In this document: piece by piece, positions 52,016 through 55,772 of the stretch
How the letters are laid out: the number at the start of each line of letters is the position of its first letter
How positions within the stretch are numbered: position 1 is the first letter of the stretch
DNA from: Bacteroidales bacterium
GTDB lineage: Bacteria > Bacteroidota > Bacteroidia > Bacteroidales > UBA932
Direction: 5' to 3'
NCBI GenBank assembly: GCA_017614795.1
Contig: JAGABD010000057.1
Coordinates: forward strand, 1-55,772
DNA: 55,772 nucleotides
Program-made: the position numbers and the translations under genes
Notes under the pieces: generated by a model
Told to the model about the DNA's origin: nothing
Seen by the model: only the letters and a program-made list of their open reading frames with translations
Database searches by the model: none

Positions 52016-52642
52016 CTATAATATCCTTTTCTTCAGCGCTTTTATAAAAGCAATCGGGTCCTTAATTAAATGAGCATATTTTTCTATTTCTTCATCTGGC
52101 AAGTTCCACCACTCACTTTGTAGAAGACACTTAATCGTTTCCTCATCAAATCTGTATCTAAGTACTTTAGCAGGGACCCCAGCCACAACTGCATATGGAG
52201 GGACATCTTTCGTTACAACAGCGCCACTGCCCACAACAGAACCATCTCCCAGATTCACTCCAGCCTTTATGATAGCCCTGCGGCCAATCCAGACATCATT
52301 CCCAACAACCGTCTTTTTTATTCCATTATAATCGAATTCTGAAAATTTTCTCTTCGGGCCGCTATGTTTAACTTTTTGAAAAACGGGGGAAGTAGAGACC
52401 CAATCTGTAGGATGTTCTGCTCCCCCTATTACAACTTCATCAGATATACTACAGAATTGCCCTATTTCACAGTTTACGATCTCGTCATCATAGCATGTAT
52501 ACGAGTACCGTCCAATCGTTGAGGCAATAATAGTTGCGCCAGAGTTAACTTTTGCCGTCTTGTGGATTTTGCTATTAATCACGCACTTCCCACGAAGAAT
52601 CTTCTTAAAGAACTTACCGTAAAAATAACCAAGCAAGATCAT
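52016..52642 (-). CDS. Hexapeptide (CatB/XAT-type) acetyltransferase
   Basis: A 208-residue left-handed beta-helix transferase: IGRYSYTCYDDEI, CEIGQFCSISDEVVIGGAEH (the XAT-type catalytic-His block) and GNDVWIGRRAIIKAGV, ending VPAKVLRYRF. It acetylates an amino or hydroxyl group of a nucleotide- or lipid-linked sugar. The ATG at 52642 is used because the frame extending to 52702 lies inside the preceding glycosyltransferase, whose stop is 1 base away. Confidence 0.86.
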   Translation of the reverse strand: MILLGYFYGKFFKKILRGKCVINSKIHKTAKVNSGATIIASTIGRYSYTCYDDEIVNCEIGQFCSISDEVVIGGAEHPTDWVSTSPVFQKVKHSGPKRKFSEFDYNGIKKTVVGNDVWIGRRAIIKAGVNLGDGSVVGSGAVVTKDVPPYAVVAGVPAKVLRYRFDEETIKCLLQSEWWNLPDEEIEKYAHLIKDPIAFIKALKKRIL

Positions 52643-52643
52643 A

Positions 52644-53738
52644 TTAGTGCATATACTGTTTAAAGACTCGCATTTGGAATGCAGGTGTCCAGTTATCATC
52701 AATCTCTTTCATGCATGCCTTCCTTACTATTTCCCGTTTATCTCCATTATCATCAAACCATTTGTCAATAGCTATAGATAAAGAGTAAACATCATTCATT
52801 TCAAAGAAGTCGCCTGTCTTCCCTGGCTTAATAGCCTCAAATTCGGGCATCTGCCATTTCAAGCAGTTATGCGTCATTGCTGGAGTTCCAAACACCAATG
52901 AATGCATCGCAGTCAGCCCGATATTCCCTGGAGCCACACAAAGGTCTGCGTTATAGAGCAGGTCGCCTAACACTGTCTCATCATAACAGGGGCCATAGAA
53001 CCACACTCTATCTTCAAGTCCTAATTCTTTCATTAATGCTTCCAGTTTCCCCCCATCTTCCCCTCCTCCTATGTAGGTCATATTATACATGCGCCCCCTC
53101 ATCGCAGATTGCTTGATAGCTTTTAAAATCATATCTAACTTCTTTGCAGGATCTAAACGACCGACGAACACTAAGTTCTTATTATCATTATTAAAGTGCT
53201 CTGTATAAATAGCACTTTTCTTCAACAATTTTCTAACTTCTATCTGTTTGGAATAGGCTAAAGAATTATGAACAACATGAAGTTTGTTGGCATCAAAGCC
53301 TTCTTTAATCATCAACTGCTTCGCATAATCCCCATACAAAAAAATACCCGTCGGCATCTTATCTAAGATATGTTTCAGGAAACTCTCCACTTTAGTTTCC
53401 TTCCCATACCAACCATGACACCAAAAGAATATCCTTTTGTTTCGATGCAACCTGGACAGAAGCATAAAAAACCAGGTCGCGAGGTTCCGGGGATTGCCTA
53501 TCATTAAGAATGTATCGTACCGCTTTAAGAGTGCAAGTATACCATGCTGATATAATAAAGGCCCTAACTTACTATTACGGAGTTCTGTAACCTGGCCTTT
53601 GAGCAATGAATAATCCATCTTCTTGACATCAAGGTACTTATTTCCGAAATAGAAATGACAATCATATTCCTTATCTAGTAACTGAAATATCTCTGAACGA
53701 TAGTGTAAAGCATAATTGTAAATAATGCAAAGTTTCAT
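52644..53738 (-). CDS. GT4-family glycosyltransferase
   Basis: A 364-residue GT-B enzyme. The nucleotide-sugar domain has NLVFVGRLDPAKKLDMILKA, YIGGGEDGGKLEAL, and the acidic signature region LCVAPGNIGLTAMHSLVFGT followed by EAIKPGKTG. It adds one sugar residue to the lipid-linked repeat unit in the cytosol; donor and linkage are not deducible. It sits 37 bases after another GT4 gene and 1 base before the acetyltransferase. Confidence 0.88.
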   Translation of the reverse strand: MKLCIIYNYALHYRSEIFQLLDKEYDCHFYFGNKYLDVKKMDYSLLKGQVTELRNSKLGPLLYQHGILALLKRYDTFLMIGNPRNLATWFFMLLSRLHRNKRIFFWCHGWYGKETKVESFLKHILDKMPTGIFLYGDYAKQLMIKEGFDANKLHVVHNSLAYSKQIEVRKLLKKSAIYTEHFNNDNKNLVFVGRLDPAKKLDMILKAIKQSAMRGRMYNMTYIGGGEDGGKLEALMKELGLEDRVWFYGPCYDETVLGDLLYNADLCVAPGNIGLTAMHSLVFGTPAMTHNCLKWQMPEFEAIKPGKTGDFFEMNDVYSLSIAIDKWFDDNGDKREIVRKACMKEIDDNWTPAFQMRVFKQYMH

Positions 53739-53775
53739 AAACTACCGAAAAATATAATAATTACGTATATAAAAG

Positions 53776-54951
53776 TTAATAACCAATGAGATTTAGGATT
53801 CTTTTTGTCTGCACTTTGTTGTTCTTGTGTTTCAGAACAAACTCACGTGCTTTTCTTCCTTTTTCCTGCAGAGATGCCAAATCACGACTAAGAGCATCTA
53901 AAATAGCCTTTGCATATCCCTCCACCGTTTCTTCCTCAAACAAAAAAACAAAAGGATAGTATTCTTTGGGCATCCCTGGCAACTTAGTAGTAAGAAGAGG
54001 GGTACCGCTTGCCATATACTCCAAATTCTTAGAGGGGAACGAATAACGGGTAAACTCCTCCGCCGTAGGTCTTGGGTTCACTAATAATGAAGCTCGCTCT
54101 TCAGCCTCTAGGACTATTTCATTAGGCGCAACTCCCCGAAATTCCACGCACGTCTCTCTCTCACACACTCTTAATAGTTCCTTCTCATAAGGTCCACTTC
54201 CATATATTATTAACTTTGTGTCAGGAATGTCTAGAGAAACAAAAGCGTCAACCAGTGTTTTTAGGCCATAGCGTTCATGAAGACCACCAGCATACAAAAC
54301 AGTTCTTCGTGTATTGGGGCAAACATCTATCACGGGCATAGACGCTTCAGAATCAACTAGCCCTTCCATAATTATAAATGGCCTATTCTTGATATTGACT
54401 CTCGCATTCATTTGTTGAGTCAAAAATACATAGCCATCGAAAGAACTAAGGTACGTTTTATTCACTCTAGTGACTACTTTCCAGAAGAAAGAATTACCTT
54501 GGCCTATCATTAACCCTGGCATATCAGTCAATACACAAATATTTTTTATGCCACAAATCTTAGCAACAAGCAGACCGCCTATACAAATACTTATGTCAAG
54601 AGCGTCACACACTATTGCCTTGTCCCCACCTTTCTTTTTACACCAACGAAAGGAAAAAAACAAACTATAGAACAATTGGACAAGCTGACGAATAACTGGA
54701 ATATTAACAGAAGGGATATAGTGATAAGTAACACCTTTCTCGCTTTCTGCTTTCTCTGTTGTGAGGATTTTCCTCAATCCTTTTTTGGGAAGAGATGATA
54801 AGGCATCACAGCCGACATCATTCAGGACAAAACCTCTCGCGACAAGTCTTCCAAACTTTTGTACAGCAAAGCCTGAGTCCAAACAACTATTAGCAACAAG
54901 CTTGTTAATCAGTCTTGTCGACAATAGTTTTGATATATACAGAATTTCCAT
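53776..54951 (-). CDS. GT4-family glycosyltransferase
   Basis: A 391-residue GT-B enzyme: RRTVLYAGGLHERYGLKTLV (donor-domain start), LIIYGSGPYEKELL, and the family's Glu-containing EFTRYSFPSKNLEYMASGTP stretch. The N-terminal part (MEILYISKLLSTRLINKLV) lacks a membrane helix but has a hydrophobic middle segment (IRQLVQLFYSLFFSF) likely to bind the membrane. It is the third GT4 of the cluster. Confidence 0.87.
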   Translation of the reverse strand: MEILYISKLLSTRLINKLVANSCLDSGFAVQKFGRLVARGFVLNDVGCDALSSLPKKGLRKILTTEKAESEKGVTYHYIPSVNIPVIRQLVQLFYSLFFSFRWCKKKGGDKAIVCDALDISICIGGLLVAKICGIKNICVLTDMPGLMIGQGNSFFWKVVTRVNKTYLSSFDGYVFLTQQMNARVNIKNRPFIIMEGLVDSEASMPVIDVCPNTRRTVLYAGGLHERYGLKTLVDAFVSLDIPDTKLIIYGSGPYEKELLRVCERETCVEFRGVAPNEIVLEAEERASLLVNPRPTAEEFTRYSFPSKNLEYMASGTPLLTTKLPGMPKEYYPFVFLFEEETVEGYAKAILDALSRDLASLQEKGRKAREFVLKHKNNKVQTKRILNLIGY

Positions 54952-55007
54952 AGAGGAGTAGAAATACTACCAATAACAATAATATGATTTCATCGTTCGC
55001 CCTATGC

Positions 55008-55772
55008 TCATGGCCTTAACAAGTCTCCGCGTCCCAACTGCAGCCGGGCCAATGCAGAATATAAAAACAGAAATAGCACACTATAAACATTTGTTCGCTG
55101 ATATATGCAAACGATCATGAACACGGCATACAATAAAAAAGATTCTTTGGTCGACCTATTATACCAACCCAACAACAAGATAAACAACGTGTATATCGCA
55201 AAAAATACCATCCCTTTATTTGCTACGACTGCCTTATAGGAAGATGACCCCTCAGCAGAAGCCCAGAAAGACTTCGCATGTTCCGCTTTTAAACCTAACC
55301 AGTATTCCGAAGTACCTTTTATCTTATTGTATTCCGCTTCCCCTTCTTCTGTCATTCGATTATCCCCCTCAAACGAACTGTTCTCCGTATTCCACTCAAA
55401 TCGATTCCAGATAACATCTTGAAACATTGTACTGTCTTTCGTCATCAAATAGAAACCACCAAACAGAACGAGGGCGAAGACAAATGAATACGCTCTTTTC
55501 TTCCTGACTATAGCATTAACAGCCCAAAACACAACGGTCATTGTATAAAAGAAAAAAGAGAAGGTAAAAACGCCAACAATTATGCATGCCCAGGTACGCC
55601 AATTCTTAAAATTGTAACCAAGGGTATAAATGAAAAAAGCCAGTATTGTTCCTAATAATCCTGCCTCGTCATATACCCCTTGAAATCTCATTATAGAAAC
55701 AGTATCTGCCGTTTCCACCGGATTGTCAAACAATTCAACCAAATAGAGTGGATATACCATATAGGTTCTATC
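55008..55772 (-). CDS. Wzy-like O-antigen/polysaccharide polymerase, 3' part
   Basis: The frame is open at the right window edge; about 254 C-terminal residues are present. They show several membrane helices (LLGTILAFFIYTLGYN, WACIIVGVFTFSFFFYTMTV, AYSFVFALVLFGGFYL, MVFFAIYTLFILLLGWY) and a soluble loop with a periplasmic look, as in O-antigen ligase/polymerase family proteins. It would join repeat units at the periplasmic face. The 56-base gap to the next gene holds nothing notable. Confidence 0.75.
   Translation of the reverse strand, partial: DRTYMVYPLYLVELFDNPVETADTVSIMRFQGVYDEAGLLGTILAFFIYTLGYNFKNWRTWACIIVGVFTFSFFFYTMTVVFWAVNAIVRKKRAYSFVFALVLFGGFYLMTKDSTMFQDVIWNRFEWNTENSSFEGDNRMTEEGEAEYNKIKGTSEYWLGLKAEHAKSFWASAEGSSSYKAVVANKGMVFFAIYTLFILLLGWYNRSTKESFLLYAVFMIVCIYQRTNVYSVLFLFLYSALARLQLGRGDLLRP

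Overview
The window comes from a member of the Bacteroidota, most probably a gut-type Bacteroidales. The evidence is a SusC/SusD polysaccharide-utilisation locus, the lineage-specific promoter -7 element TAnnTTTG (seen before tRNA-Asp and several genes), 4-base ATGA gene overlaps, and a MqsA-like antitoxin of the 'MKSPFTGG' type. Most of the left 40.9 kb is GC-rich (one line hand-counted at 40 of 60 G+C). From about 40.9 kb to the right end it is AT-rich (one line hand-counted at 20 of 60). No genus can be named from this sequence alone.

1-10.7 kb: a phosphonate cluster. A three-domain PEP mutase with two nucleotidyltransferase-type domains, a phosphonopyruvate decarboxylase and a phosphonoacetaldehyde-reductase-type iron alcohol dehydrogenase run rightward and should make 2-hydroxyethylphosphonate. 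They converge on a leftward set of uvrA, two Stealth phosphotransferases and two LicD proteins. Together these suggest a glycan decorated with a nucleotide-activated phosphonate. A tRNA-Asp gene and a strong terminator follow. 11.0-28.6 kb: a leftward ten-gene polysaccharide-utilisation locus aimed at acetylated pectin/rhamnogalacturonan (PL22-like lipoprotein, SusC, SusD, surface glycan-binding lipoprotein, GH105-beta-helix fusion, two rhamnogalacturonan acetylesterases, LVIVD propeller, FAD oxidoreductase, AXE1-type esterase).

28.7-40.9 kb: mostly housekeeping and envelope genes (mannose-1-phosphate guanylyltransferase, nadE, a transporter/lipid kinase/LtaS-like triplet, WbuC-like cupin, lysA, aspartate kinase). 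Two stress or defence modules sit among them: a MqsR-MqsA-SecB-type toxin-antitoxin-chaperone operon with its promoter and a palindromic operator candidate, and a Fic AMPylator with its own promoter and palindrome.

40.9-55.8 kb: an AT-rich island. The right part (47.4-55.8 kb) is the downstream half of a leftward surface-polysaccharide locus (partial Wzy-like polymerase, three GT4 glycosyltransferases, two hexapeptide acyltransferases, a beta-propeller protein, a polysaccharide deacetylase, a sugar epimerase/reductase). The left part (40.96-47.3 kb) holds accessory genes with their own promoter: two membrane coiled-coil proteins, a TIR-domain protein, a RES-domain protein, a 746-residue membrane protein and a small membrane protein. 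The gaps between these accessory genes hold several decayed 3' ends of an initiating sugar-transferase gene. I read this as a hotspot at the tail of the polysaccharide locus where passenger, probably anti-phage, genes have accumulated by repeated recombination. This is the most unusual structure in the window.
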